Positions 42,791 through 51,691 of a stretch of 64,000 nucleotides of DNA are shown piece by piece. The notes beneath the pieces are model-generated. The model was not told the origin of the DNA. It searched no databases and saw only the letters and a list, made by a program, of their open reading frames with translations. A program made the translations under genes and the position numbers. Positions within the stretch are counted from its first letter, which is position 1, and each line of letters begins with the position of its first letter. Source of the stretch: JAVVEG01 sp032251455 (GTDB lineage Bacteria > Pseudomonadota > Gammaproteobacteria > Pseudomonadales > Pseudohongiellaceae); NCBI GenBank assembly GCA_032251455.1, contig JAVVEG010000007.1, positions 62,001-126,000 on the forward strand, read 5' to 3'.

Positions 42791-42810
42791 GGAGCCCCTG
42801 AATAAGTTTA
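42791..42810 (+). repeat. Dispersed repeat copy C (GGAGCCCCTGAATAAGTTTA)
   Basis: The copy overlaps the pdxJ stop codon: the TTA at 42808-42810 reads TAA on the minus strand. It shares 12 to 14 of the core bases with copies A and B. Confidence 0.5.
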
Positions 42811-43536
42811 CTTTTGGCAAATGGCCAGATAGCTGCCAATCACCTGAGTTAAACCCTGATACAGGGACTCCACGACCATGGCATGACCAATCGAGACTTC
42901 CTCTATGCCGGGGATACGCAGGAAACCCGGCAAATTATCCTGATTGAGATCATGCCCGGCGTTGACCCCAAGGCCAATGGCCGCAGCCTGGAGTGCCGTA
43001 TCCCGATAGCGGGCAAAGACGGCATTTTCCCGGGCAGTACCGAAAGCGCGGGCATACTCTTCCGTATACAGCTCAACCCGGTCGGTACCGGTTGCCCTGG
43101 CTGCAGACATCAATTTCGGATTGGGATCCATGAACAGGCTGCTGCGAATGCCCGCATCACGCAAACGGGTAGTGATCTCCTGCAGTAATTCCCGGTTGGC
43201 CACCACATCCCAGCCATGATCGGAAGTCAACTGTCCCGGCTCATCCGGAACCAGAGTGCACTGCGCGGGCCGAACCTCCAGGACCAGGGCCAGAAATTCC
43301 TCGCTGGGATAGCCTTCAATATTGAATTCGACTTGTTGATACTGACGCAACAGGGCACTGATGGCCCTGACATCCTGCCGCGTCACATGGCGCTGGTCCG
43401 GCCGGGGGTGAACAGTAATGCCACGCACGCCCAGTTCCAGCAGCCGCACGATGAAGTCAGGCAGACTGGGATAATCATTGCCACGCGAATTTCTCAACAA
43501 GGCGATTTTGTTCACATTGGCACTGAACACAGTCAC
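42808..43536 (-). CDS. pdxJ: Pyridoxine 5'-phosphate synthase
   Basis: 242-aa TIM-barrel enzyme that makes PNP from 1-deoxy-xylulose 5-phosphate and 3-amino-2-oxopropyl phosphate. Motifs: SANVNKIALLRNSRGNDYPS, GVRGITVHPRPDQRHVTRQD, FNIEGYPSEEFLALV, CTLVPDEPGQLTSDHGWD and AAAIGLGVNAGHDLNQDNL. The Asn8-type start differs slightly from E. coli PdxJ but all catalytic segments are present. It overlaps ybfF by four bases. Confidence 0.94.
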   Translation of the reverse strand: MTVFSANVNKIALLRNSRGNDYPSLPDFIVRLLELGVRGITVHPRPDQRHVTRQDVRAISALLRQYQQVEFNIEGYPSEEFLALVLEVRPAQCTLVPDEPGQLTSDHGWDVVANRELLQEITTRLRDAGIRSSLFMDPNPKLMSAARATGTDRVELYTEEYARAFGTARENAVFARYRDTALQAAAIGLGVNAGHDLNQDNLPGFLRIPGIEEVSIGHAMVVESLYQGLTQVIGSYLAICQK

Positions 43537-44339
43537 TTGCTTTCCTCCATTGCACTCTCATCAACCCCCAGAAACCCGGCCACCAGACGATAGAAAGTTT
43601 GGGGTTTTTCGGCATGCAACCAGTGGCCGGCCTGCAGGATGGTTTTCAATTGCGCCTGGGGAAACCTGGCCATAATCGCCTCCCGGTACTCTTCCAATAG
43701 ATAGTCAGACCAGTCCCCCTTGAGAAAAAGTACGGGTTTGTCAAAAACACCCGGGGCCGCTGGCGGTTCGCGCAAATGGGCATAATTGGCGGCCAGCGCC
43801 TGCAGGTTGATGCGCCAGTTGAAGTGCCCCTCGGCATCGCGCTGCAAATTGGTCAGCAGAAACTGTCTGACCACCTCATCCGGTACCTGCTGTGCCAATT
43901 GGGCATCAGCCTGGGCACGGGATGTGACTTTGGCCAGATTCACACCCTGCAGCCCCTTGAAGATGGTCTCATGTTCACTGCCATAGTTGACCGGGGCGAT
44001 ATCGGCAACCACCAGCTTCACGACCCGCTCGGGACAGGTCAATGCCAGTTGCATGGCAACCTTGCCACCCATGGAATGCCCCAGCAGATTGACTGCAGTC
44101 AATTGCAGATCATCCAGCAATTCCAGCACATCTGCAGCCATGCTGGTGTAGTCCATGCGCTCACTGTGCGGGGAATTGCCATGATTGCGCAGGTCAACCG
44201 CAAATACCCTGAAGTGTTGACTGAGCATTTTACTGTGCCAGTTCCAGTTGCCAAGACTGCCAAACAAACCGTGCAGAATCAGCAGGGTTTCGCCCGGGCC
44301 GGGGTATTCCTTGTAATTGAGTTTCACTGCTGCCCTCAA
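43533..44339 (-). CDS. ybfF: Alpha/beta hydrolase, YbfF-type esterase
   Basis: 268-aa cytosolic esterase. Oxyanion loop LLILHGLFGSLGNWNW, DLRNHGNSPHSERMDY, nucleophile elbow NLLGHSMGGKVAMQL, and the His in LQAGHWLHAEKP. This pattern is typical of YbfF. Native substrate is probably a short acyl or palmitoyl ester. It sits between bcp and pdxJ on the minus strand. Confidence 0.9.
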   Translation of the reverse strand: MRAAVKLNYKEYPGPGETLLILHGLFGSLGNWNWHSKMLSQHFRVFAVDLRNHGNSPHSERMDYTSMAADVLELLDDLQLTAVNLLGHSMGGKVAMQLALTCPERVVKLVVADIAPVNYGSEHETIFKGLQGVNLAKVTSRAQADAQLAQQVPDEVVRQFLLTNLQRDAEGHFNWRINLQALAANYAHLREPPAAPGVFDKPVLFLKGDWSDYLLEEYREAIMARFPQAQLKTILQAGHWLHAEKPQTFYRLVAGFLGVDESAMEESK

Positions 44340-44357
44340 ATGTCCCTCGCCAGGGAA

Positions 44358-44828
44358 TTACAGATTGGCGCGAATCCAGCCCAGCACATCCTCGTGGTGG
44401 GTTTTGGTTTTGACATTTGGCATGATTTTTCGCAACACCCCTTTTTTGTCGATGATGAAGGTATTGCGTAAAACCCCCATGTATTCACGTCCCATGAATT
44501 TTTTCAGCCCCCAGGAACCGTAGGCTTCGGCAACCGCATGGTCGGTATCGGCGAGCAAGGTGAAATTCAGGTGGTCCCGCTCCGCGAATTTCTGTAATTT
44601 CTCAACCTTGTCCGGGCTTACGGCCAGTACCACACTGTCCAGTTCTTTCAGGGCAGACGCGCTATCGCGCATACCGCAGGCCTGAACAGTACAGCCAGGA
44701 GTCATCGCTTTGGGGTAGAAGTACAGAATGACATTACTGCCCTTGCATTCTTTCAGTGTGACCTGTTTTGCGTTCTGGTCCAGCAAGCTGAATGCCGGGG
44801 CCGGTTTCCCTTCAACGGGAAGACTCAT
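44358..44828 (-). CDS. bcp: Thioredoxin-dependent peroxiredoxin, Bcp/PrxQ
   Basis: 156-aa thiol peroxidase. The peroxidatic Cys46 and resolving Cys51 are in YPKAMTPGCTVQACGMRDS, spaced five apart as in Bcp. Other marks: FSLLDQNAKQVTLKE and NTFIIDKKGVLRKI. It is divergent from the sirtuin gene with about 145-160 bases between starts. Confidence 0.95.
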   Translation of the reverse strand: MSLPVEGKPAPAFSLLDQNAKQVTLKECKGSNVILYFYPKAMTPGCTVQACGMRDSASALKELDSVVLAVSPDKVEKLQKFAERDHLNFTLLADTDHAVAEAYGSWGLKKFMGREYMGVLRNTFIIDKKGVLRKIMPNVKTKTHHEDVLGWIRANL

Positions 44829-44991
44829 GATTCTCTCCTTGTCTGTGAACTGGGGAGCAATTATACCGCCGTGCCAGCGCAGGCGTCATGGCCTTTCTTT
44901 TCTGGCCTTCCTGCTGGCCTTCCTTGACAGCCGCAGGCCTGTCTGTAAAAGTAAACACCAACTTATTGCGGCAATGACTATTCTTCTACAG

Positions 44992-45762
44992 ATGAAAAGA
45001 CCAATCAGATCAGTTGTCGTGCTTACCGGCGCCGGCGTATCCGCCGAATCAGGCATACAGACCTTTCGCGCAGCTGACGGATTGTGGGAAAACCACCGCA
45101 TCGATGATGTCGCCACCCCGGAGGGATTTGCCCGCAATCCACAACTGGTCCATCACTTCTATAACCAGCGCCGCCAACTGCTGCTGCACGAAGATACCCA
45201 ACCCAACCCGGCCCATATAGCCCTGGCACGGCTGGAGCGGGAGTTCAGCGGGGTGTTCCCGGGCAAATTCCTGCTGATCACCCAGAATATTGATGATCTG
45301 CATGAGCGGGCCGGCAGCAGAAACCTGGTTCATATGCATGGCGAACTGTTGAAAATGCGTTGCCAGGAGAGCGGTCAGATTTTCCCGCTCAGGGCTGAGC
45401 TGGGTTTCGACACGCTGTGCTCCTGTTGCCGGGCTCCCGGCAACCTGCGGCCACACATTGTCTGGTTTGGCGAAATGCCCCTGGAGATGCCGCGCATCAC
45501 GCAGGCGCTGGAGACCTGCGATCTGTTTCTGGCCATCGGCACCTCCGGTAATGTCTATCCAGCTTCCGGCTTCTATCAGACTGCCAAAATCAAGCGGGCC
45601 CACACTGTCGAACTGAACCTGGAGGAAACCGGTTCCAGCTTTGATCAGCATATTTATGGCCCTGCCGCACGCGTGGTCCCAGAGTATGTTGACTGGCTGC
45701 TGCGCACCGGCGGCCAGGAAGAGACCCTGCCGGATGCTCAGTCACTCCAGCAATACAGCTAA
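44992..45762 (+). CDS. cobB: NAD-dependent protein deacylase, sirtuin CobB type
   Basis: 256 aa from ATG 44992 (MKRPIRSVVV); ATG 44974 would add six residues. NAD motifs: LTGAGVSAESGIQTFR and ITQNIDDLHERAG; the catalytic His is in VHMHGEL. The zinc Cys are in MRCQESG and CSCCRAPGNL as in E. coli CobB. HHFYNQRRQLL keeps the Tyr-x-x-Arg used to bind succinyl-lysine, so desuccinylase as well as deacetylase activity is plausible. The 3' end overlaps a thioesterase gene by 21 bases. Confidence 0.93.
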   Translation: MKRPIRSVVVLTGAGVSAESGIQTFRAADGLWENHRIDDVATPEGFARNPQLVHHFYNQRRQLLLHEDTQPNPAHIALARLEREFSGVFPGKFLLITQNIDDLHERAGSRNLVHMHGELLKMRCQESGQIFPLRAELGFDTLCSCCRAPGNLRPHIVWFGEMPLEMPRITQALETCDLFLAIGTSGNVYPASGFYQTAKIKRAHTVELNLEETGSSFDQHIYGPAARVVPEYVDWLLRTGGQEETLPDAQSLQQYS

Positions 45763-46128
45763 TTTTTCCGGAAACCAGGGCCGGCCGCGCGCATTGACTG
45801 CGGTTGTGGTAATGACAGCTGAAAGAGCCAGCCTGTCATTATCCGCAAGGCGTATTTCCTGATGAAACAACACTCTCAACGGCGAAGTACGCTCAGCTCT
45901 TACACTTATCCGGACATGGTCTCCGCTGCGCAGAGAGCACTTGTACTCAAGCTCCGCCCTGATCACAACCACGGTAATCCCCTGGCGTGTCAATTCAGCA
46001 AAATCCAGCCCCCTGGCGTGCAGAAATTCATGTCGGGCATGCTCCAGGTAGTGCAGGTAGACGGCGTTGTTGACAACGCCCTGCATATCACACTCATAAT
46101 CCCTGACTGACAGCGTGGTATGGAACAC
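45742..46128 (-). CDS. Acyl-CoA thioesterase (4HBT/YbgC-like)
   Basis: 128 aa from a GTG at 46128, which follows GAGG by 7 bases; an ATG at 46233 would add 35 residues unlike the family. The hot-dog fold shows TTLSVRDYECDMQGVVNNAV, then YLHYLEHARHEFLHARG, with the catalytic Asp/Glu region. Ends FPEKLAVLLE. It hydrolyses short acyl-CoA or related thioesters. It overlaps cobB tail to tail. Confidence 0.85.
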   Translation of the reverse strand: MFHTTLSVRDYECDMQGVVNNAVYLHYLEHARHEFLHARGLDFAELTRQGITVVVIRAELEYKCSLRSGDHVRISVRAERTSPLRVLFHQEIRLADNDRLALSAVITTTAVNARGRPWFPEKLAVLLE

Positions 46129-46399
46129 GGCTTGGCCTCGGCTGGTAAAAATCTCGGCTGGTAAAAATTGACGCACCTCTGCAACGCGGCTGATGATACT
46201 ATTGATGCAGCTTGCTGCAAACGCAGCGGACATAATAACGCGTTTCGCGGTGCACTCATCGAATTGGCTAAGATCAACCCTGCACCTCCAGCGAATTTAG
46301 CGGCATAGTAAGCAGTGTTTACCCACGGGCATGATATTGCTCAAGACTTATTTACGACCTGTCCACGAACCCGACTTCAAGACAAAAGGATACTCGAAC

Positions 46400-47566
46400 A
46401 TGTTTAGCACAACGACCCGATTGATCTTCGGTGCTTCCCTGTTACTGGGCGGCCTGTTGAGCACTGGCCAGAGCCTGGCGCAGGAGGCGGTTGACTACTC
46501 ACAGGCTTCGGCCTGGCTGTGCCGGCCTGACAGCCTGCAGGCCTGTGCCACTGACCTCACCACCACCGTGGTCGCTGCCGATGGCAGCATGAAGACGGAA
46601 CAATTCCAGCACAATCCTGATGCGGCAATCGATTGTTTTTATGTCTATCCGACCGTTTCCCGCGACACCACGGCCAACAGTGACATGAATGCGGGCCCTG
46701 AGGAATTGAATGTCATTGCCGCCCAGTTCGCCCGTATGGGCGCTGCCTGCCGACCATTTGCCCCTCTGTACCGCCAGGTAACCCTGACCGCACTGCGGGC
46801 CAATCTCGGTGGCGGCCAGGGCATGGCGCCGGACCGGGAGCTGGGTTATAGGGATGTAGTCGATGCCTGGAACCATTATCTGAGCCATGACAACAATGGC
46901 CGTGGCGTGATTCTGGTCGGTCACTCACAAGGCTCGGGAGTGCTTGCCCGCCTTATCAGCACAGAAATCGAGGGCAAGCCCGTCCAGAACCGGATCATCT
47001 CGGCAATGCTGTTGGGCACCAGCGTTCAGGTACCCAAAGGCAAACTTGTTGGCAGTACCTTCAAGCAGATGCCCTTGTGCCAGTCCGCACAGCAGACAGG
47101 CTGCATCATCACCTACGCCTCGTTCCGGGATACCGTACCACCACCCCAGAACAGCCTGTTCGGTCGCGGCAGCGACGACACGGAGAGCGCCTGTACCAAT
47201 CCGGCTCTGCTGGCCAAGGGCAGCAAAGAGCTGCATGCCTACCTCAGCAATAGCGTATTGGAAGGAGCCTCTTCGGCACCACCTGCCCCCTGGACCCACA
47301 GTGGCCAGCAACCTCAGACACCCTTTGTCAGTGTGCCTGGCCTGCTGAGCGCGGAGTGCGTCAATAACGGCTCTTTCAGCTATCTGCAGGTGACCGTGAA
47401 TGCCAACCCGGATGACCCGCGTACTGATACAATCAGCGGCGATGTCATCGCCAATGGCCAGATTTCCGCCAACTGGGGCCTGCACCTGATCGATGTCAAC
47501 ATGGCCATGGGGGATCTGGTCAGCATTGCCCGGCAACAGGGTGCCGCCTGGCTGGCAAAACAATGA
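46400..47566 (+). CDS. DUF3089 exported alpha/beta hydrolase
   Basis: 388-aa protein from ATG 46400 with AAGGA nine bases upstream. Signal peptide about 1-27 (ending SLAQEA). The DUF3089 plan shows WLCRPDSLQACATDL, CFYVYPTVSRDTTANSD, RQVTLTAL and the nucleophile elbow VILVGHSQGSGVLARLI. Cys pairs suggest disulfides. It may be a secreted lipase-like enzyme. A PEBP gene follows 53 bases later. Confidence 0.88.
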   Translation: MFSTTTRLIFGASLLLGGLLSTGQSLAQEAVDYSQASAWLCRPDSLQACATDLTTTVVAADGSMKTEQFQHNPDAAIDCFYVYPTVSRDTTANSDMNAGPEELNVIAAQFARMGAACRPFAPLYRQVTLTALRANLGGGQGMAPDRELGYRDVVDAWNHYLSHDNNGRGVILVGHSQGSGVLARLISTEIEGKPVQNRIISAMLLGTSVQVPKGKLVGSTFKQMPLCQSAQQTGCIITYASFRDTVPPPQNSLFGRGSDDTESACTNPALLAKGSKELHAYLSNSVLEGASSAPPAPWTHSGQQPQTPFVSVPGLLSAECVNNGSFSYLQVTVNANPDDPRTDTISGDVIANGQISANWGLHLIDVNMAMGDLVSIARQQGAAWLAKQ

Positions 47567-47619
47567 TTTTTACACTGAAGTTCAATAGCACCATTCACTG
47601 ACAACAGCAGGAGCACACC

Positions 47620-48216
47620 ATGAGTCACAGCTTTACTGAATACCGCATTTCCCGTTACAGCCGGATTCTCGCAGGCCTGGTGGCGCTATGCTGCTGGAGC
47701 ATCTCCGTCTGGGCCGCAGAGCCGGTGGCCGATAATTTCCAGGTCACCAGCACAGCCTTTAACAACCATGGAACTGTTCCCCTGAAATACAGCGCCTACG
47801 GTGAGAATGTATCGCCCCAGTTGAGCTGGTCAACGCTGCCCGAGGGCACCGTGCAACTGGCCCTGATCATGGATGACCCGATTGCTCCCACCCCGCAACC
47901 TTTCGTGCACTGGGTGGCCTACAACATCCCGGCTACGGCCACGGAGCTGCCGGAAGGCCTCAACAAGGATATCCAGGTCAGTGGCCATGCCTCGCTGGCG
48001 GGCATGATCAATGGCGTCAACGGCATACGCCAGACCGGTTATTTTGGTCCACGTCCTCCTGCCGACGGTAAATTACATGCTTACCACTATCGATTCTATG
48101 CCCTGGATGCCGCCCTGGACTTGCCGGAGGGGCTGAACAAGGAAGCTCTGCTGGAGGCCATTGAAGGGCATATCATCGGCACCGGCATGTTGATGGGGCA
48201 TTATCAACAGGAGTGA
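47620..48216 (+). CDS. YbhB/YbcL (PEBP/Raf-kinase-inhibitor-like) protein
   Basis: 198-aa exported protein; signal peptide about 1-33 (VWAAEP). The PEBP fold shows VPLKYSAYGENVSPQLSWS, LALIMDDPIAP, FVHWVAYNIPATATELPEG and YFGPRPPADGKLHAYHYRFY. The ligand pocket uses the DDP, HWV and GPRPP motifs. Function in bacteria is unclear; some bind phospholipids or anionic groups. A bidirectional terminator follows at 48247. Confidence 0.92.
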   Translation: MSHSFTEYRISRYSRILAGLVALCCWSISVWAAEPVADNFQVTSTAFNNHGTVPLKYSAYGENVSPQLSWSTLPEGTVQLALIMDDPIAPTPQPFVHWVAYNIPATATELPEGLNKDIQVSGHASLAGMINGVNGIRQTGYFGPRPPADGKLHAYHYRFYALDAALDLPEGLNKEALLEAIEGHIIGTGMLMGHYQQE

Positions 48217-48246
48217 GGCCTTGACTGTCAAGACCTGTCGCGGCAG

Positions 48247-48284
48247 AAAAAAAGGGTTGCATCGCTGCAACCCTTTTTTGTTTG
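48247..48284. terminator. Bidirectional intrinsic terminator
   Basis: Stem GGGTTGCA (48254-48261), loop TCGC, TGCAACCC (48266-48273), with seven A before and six T after. It ends the PEBP gene on the plus strand and the tRNA-Thr transcript on the minus strand. Confidence 0.9.
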
Positions 48285-48291
48285 CTGAAGA

Positions 48292-48369
<78 letters not shown>

Positions 48370-48398
48370 ACAGGAAAGTTCACACTTTCAGGCCGCGC

Positions 48399-48427
48399 AT
48401 ACTACCAATGATTGGGTGCTTCGGCAA
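48399..48427 (-). promoter_or_regulatory. Sigma-70 promoter of tRNA-Thr with GC-rich discriminator
   Basis: On the minus strand: -35 TTGCCG (48422-48427), 17-base spacer, -10 TAGTAT (48399-48404), then GCGCGGCC. The GC-rich discriminator is typical of stable-RNA promoters under stringent control. Transcription should start near 48392, about 22 bases before the tRNA. No other element is clear between here and pgi. Confidence 0.7.
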
Positions 48428-48622
48428 ATAATTTTTCGCGCCTGTCACCACATCCCATCACACACTTTCGTGCCCCCTTTCCCCGTTCAGAACCGGTCTG
48501 TCTGCAGCGCACGCAAGCCATTCTTTAAGCACCTGCCAAGCACCAGCCCGCGTTTCATAATTGAATGCCAACACGTTATAGGATAGCTTAAGCCTTTGTT
48601 CCAGGTGAACGGCGGGTAACAG

Positions 48623-50275
48623 ATGGTGACGGACAGGCAGAAGGAATGCTGGCAGAAACTGGCCTTGCACCAGCAAGACCTGTTGCAGCAGAGTACCCGC
48701 ATTGACGAACTTTTCGCGCAGGATCCCGATCGCACTCAACACTTCTCTCTGCAGCTGGGTAAGCTGTTTTTCGATTTCAGCAAGAACCTGCTGCTGCCGG
48801 ACAGCCTGACCCTGTTACTCGATCTGGCCCAGGCACACGATCTGGAGTCTGCGATCAAGCGACTGTTTGCCGGGGAGCCAGTCAACACTACGGAGCAACG
48901 CCCGGCCCTGCATGTTGCCCTGCGTGGCCACCAACCAGCGGCAAAACCCGAAACAGCGGTGGAAATAAGCCGCTGTTTGGAACGTATGCAGCATTTTGTG
49001 AGTGCTATTCACTCTGGAAACTGGCGTGGCTTCAGTGGAAAAACCATAACCGATGTCGTCAATATCGGCATCGGCGGCTCGGATCTGGGGCCTGCCATGG
49101 CAGTGGCGGCCCTGCGGCCCTGGCAAGTGCCACAGCTACAGTGTCATTTCGTTTCCAATATCGACCCCAATCATCTGCACAACACGCTGTCTGGCTTGAA
49201 TCCGGAAACCACTCTGTTCATAGTCGCCTCGAAATCCTTTACTACAATGGAAACCCGTGAAAACGCCGAGCTGGCCAGACAGTGGTGTTTGCAGAACGGT
49301 GCTGACCGCAGCACCCTGGCCCGACATTTTGTGGCTGTCAGCAGCAATATCGCAGCCGCCGAGCAGTTTGGCATAGCCCCGGAAAATGTCTTCCCGCTGT
49401 GGGACTGGGTAGGAGGCCGTTATTCGCTCTGGTCAGCCATAGGTCTGGTCATCGCGCTGGCCATCGGCATGCCCGCTTTCAGGGAATTGCTGGCCGGTGG
49501 CAGACAGGCTGACGAACATTTTCTCAATGCCCCGTTGGCCAGCAATATTCCGGTGATAATGGGTTTGTTGAGCATCTGGTACAGTAATTTCTGGCAGGCC
49601 GAGACCCATGTGGTGCTGCCCTACTGGCAGAATCTGGCTCTCTTCCCAGCCTACCTGCAACAACTCGAAATGGAAAGCCTGGGCAAACGGGTTCAACTCA
49701 ATGGCGAGCCGGTCAATCATGACACCGGCCTCATACTCTGGGGCAGTGCCGGTACCAACGGGCAGCATTCCTTCCATCAGTTGCTGCACCAGGGAACGCG
49801 CCTGACTCCCGTCGATTTCATTGCCGTCGCTCAAGCACAGAACCGGGATCAGTCGCGGCAGCATGCCCTGCTTCTGGCCAACTGTTTCAGCCAGAGCCAG
49901 GCCCTGATGCAAGGATGCAGCCAGCAGCAGGCGCATGCACAGATGCTGGCCGCAGGCGTGCCCACAGAAACTGCCAGGCAGTTGGCGGCACATAAAACCA
50001 TCCCCGGCAACAAACCCAGCAATACTTTCCTACTCGATCAGCTCGATGCTCATACCCTGGGCCTGCTGATTGCCCTGTACGAACATCGCGTCTATGTGCA
50101 GAGTGTTATCCATGACATCAATGCGTTTGACCAATGGGGTGTGGAATTGGGTAAGCAGCTGAGCAGTGGAATTTTCGCGGCTTTGCAGACTACTGAACCA
50201 GCCGGCTCACTGGACGCTTCCACCCGCGAACTGATCAGACGCAGCCAAACCGGGCTGCAACAGGACAAGACATGA
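48623..50275 (+). CDS. pgi: Glucose-6-phosphate isomerase
   Basis: 550-aa enzyme interconverting glucose 6-phosphate and fructose 6-phosphate. Signature regions: VVNIGIGGSDLGPAM, VASKSFTTMETRENAE, WVGGRYSLWSAIGL, QLEMESLGKRVQLNGEPVNH, GTNGQHSFHQLLHQGT and the C-terminal FDQWGVELGKQL. The normal gammaproteobacterial length and motif order are kept. The last four bases overlap the RimB-RimK start, so translation is likely coupled. The start at 48623 (MVTDRQKECW) has a modest ribosome site. Confidence 0.96.
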   Translation: MVTDRQKECWQKLALHQQDLLQQSTRIDELFAQDPDRTQHFSLQLGKLFFDFSKNLLLPDSLTLLLDLAQAHDLESAIKRLFAGEPVNTTEQRPALHVALRGHQPAAKPETAVEISRCLERMQHFVSAIHSGNWRGFSGKTITDVVNIGIGGSDLGPAMAVAALRPWQVPQLQCHFVSNIDPNHLHNTLSGLNPETTLFIVASKSFTTMETRENAELARQWCLQNGADRSTLARHFVAVSSNIAAAEQFGIAPENVFPLWDWVGGRYSLWSAIGLVIALAIGMPAFRELLAGGRQADEHFLNAPLASNIPVIMGLLSIWYSNFWQAETHVVLPYWQNLALFPAYLQQLEMESLGKRVQLNGEPVNHDTGLILWGSAGTNGQHSFHQLLHQGTRLTPVDFIAVAQAQNRDQSRQHALLLANCFSQSQALMQGCSQQQAHAQMLAAGVPTETARQLAAHKTIPGNKPSNTFLLDQLDAHTLGLLIALYEHRVYVQSVIHDINAFDQWGVELGKQLSSGIFAALQTTEPAGSLDASTRELIRRSQTGLQQDKT

Positions 50276-51681
50276 TGGCCCACGCAGACAAGATCATCGT
50301 CGGCAGCGAAGAGTGGTGTGCCTTACCGGCGCTGGGAATTCCCGCCATCAAGGTGCGAGTGGATTCCGGTGCCAAGACTTCCTCTTTGCACGCCTTCAAT
50401 ATCCGGGCCTTTCGGCGTACCGGGCTGCCCTGGGTGAGCTTCGAGGTCCACCCTTTGCAAAGCAACCGGCGCACCATCGTCCGCTGTGAAGCGGAAGTCA
50501 TCGACAAGCGCATGGTCAAGAGCTCAAGCGGCGTTGGAGAAAAACGCTATGTGGTCAAGACCACATTGCAGCACCGCGGACAACACTGGGATATTGAATT
50601 GACCCTGACCAATCGTGACTCCATGGGTTACCGCATGCTGCTGGGCAGGGAGGCCATGAACGGGCGGATTCTGGTTGATCCAGCCGCCGATCATCTGGGC
50701 GGAGACATTCCGGAACAACAATTGAGACTCATGTACAACGAGCACACCCGTGAAACCTCCGGACTGCGCATTGGACTGTTAGCCAGCAATCCAGACCTGC
50801 GCAGCAATCAGCGCATCATGGAAGCCGGCGAGGAGCGCGGGCACCGCATGCGCTTCTACGACATCAGACAGTGTTATATGAAACTGGATGCAGAGAATCC
50901 CGAAATCCATTATCGCGGCGGCAAGATTCTGAACTCGCTCGATGCCGTCATCCCGCGAATAAGACCCGATCTCACATTTTATGGCTGCGCCCTGGTGCGG
51001 CAATTTGAAAGCCTGGGCGTCTACTCACTGAACAGCGCTGAAGCGATAGCGCATTCCCGTGACAAGCTTTATTCCCTGCAACATCTTCTGCAGCATGGCC
51101 TGGCCATTCCGACCTCGGGTTTTGCCGACAGTCCCATGGATACGGATGACCTGATCGATATGGTCAATGGCGCGCCGCTGGTGGTCAAATTGCTGGAAGG
51201 ACCGCAAGGGCGAGGCGTGGTCCTGGCAGAAACCCGCACGGCTGGCGAAAGTCTGATCAATGCGTTCAAATCCCTGCAGGCCAATCTGCTGGTACAGGAG
51301 TTCATCAAGGAAGCCGATGGCAAGGATTTGCGCTTGCTGGTGGTCGATAACAAAGTGGTGGCTTCCATGCAGCGCCAGGCTGCGCCGGGGGAATTTCGGG
51401 CCAATCTTTATCGGGCGGCAAGCATTGCCGTTGCCACTATCAGCCGCGAAGAGCGCCAGCTGGCCCTGAAAGCAGCCAGGGTGCTGGGTTTGAAAGTGGC
51501 TGGGGTGGACATCATCCGTTCCCGCAACGGGCCTTTGCTGCTGGAGGTGAACTCATCCCCCGAATTGGGAGACATCGAAGATGTCAGTGGCAGGGATCTG
51601 GCCGGCAACCTGATCAGTGCCGTCGAGAAACAGTTGGGCTGGAAACGCAAGCTGGCAATGGCACTGGATGAGGACAGCTGA
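50272..51681 (+). CDS. rimK: RimB-RimK fusion: aspartic-protease-like domain + ATP-grasp glutamate ligase
   Basis: 469-aa two-domain protein. Residues 1-150 match the RimB/DUF785 'ATP-dependent zinc protease' fold: VRVDSGAKTSSLHAFNI with the DSGA active site, and MGYRMLLGREAMNGRILVDP. Residues 165-469 are RimK: GLRIGLLASNPDLRSNQRIM, SRDKLYSLQHLLQHGLAIP, VVKLLEGPQGRGVVLAE and the ATP-grasp end GVDIIRSRNGPLLLEVNSSP. RimK adds glutamates to ribosomal protein S6 and RimB can remove or limit them in Pseudomonas, where the two are separate genes. A fusion places both activities in one chain. Overlaps pgi by four bases. Confidence 0.9.
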   Translation: MMAHADKIIVGSEEWCALPALGIPAIKVRVDSGAKTSSLHAFNIRAFRRTGLPWVSFEVHPLQSNRRTIVRCEAEVIDKRMVKSSSGVGEKRYVVKTTLQHRGQHWDIELTLTNRDSMGYRMLLGREAMNGRILVDPAADHLGGDIPEQQLRLMYNEHTRETSGLRIGLLASNPDLRSNQRIMEAGEERGHRMRFYDIRQCYMKLDAENPEIHYRGGKILNSLDAVIPRIRPDLTFYGCALVRQFESLGVYSLNSAEAIAHSRDKLYSLQHLLQHGLAIPTSGFADSPMDTDDLIDMVNGAPLVVKLLEGPQGRGVVLAETRTAGESLINAFKSLQANLLVQEFIKEADGKDLRLLVVDNKVVASMQRQAAPGEFRANLYRAASIAVATISREERQLALKAARVLGLKVAGVDIIRSRNGPLLLEVNSSPELGDIEDVSGRDLAGNLISAVEKQLGWKRKLAMALDEDS

Positions 51682-51691
51682 GCACTGAACC

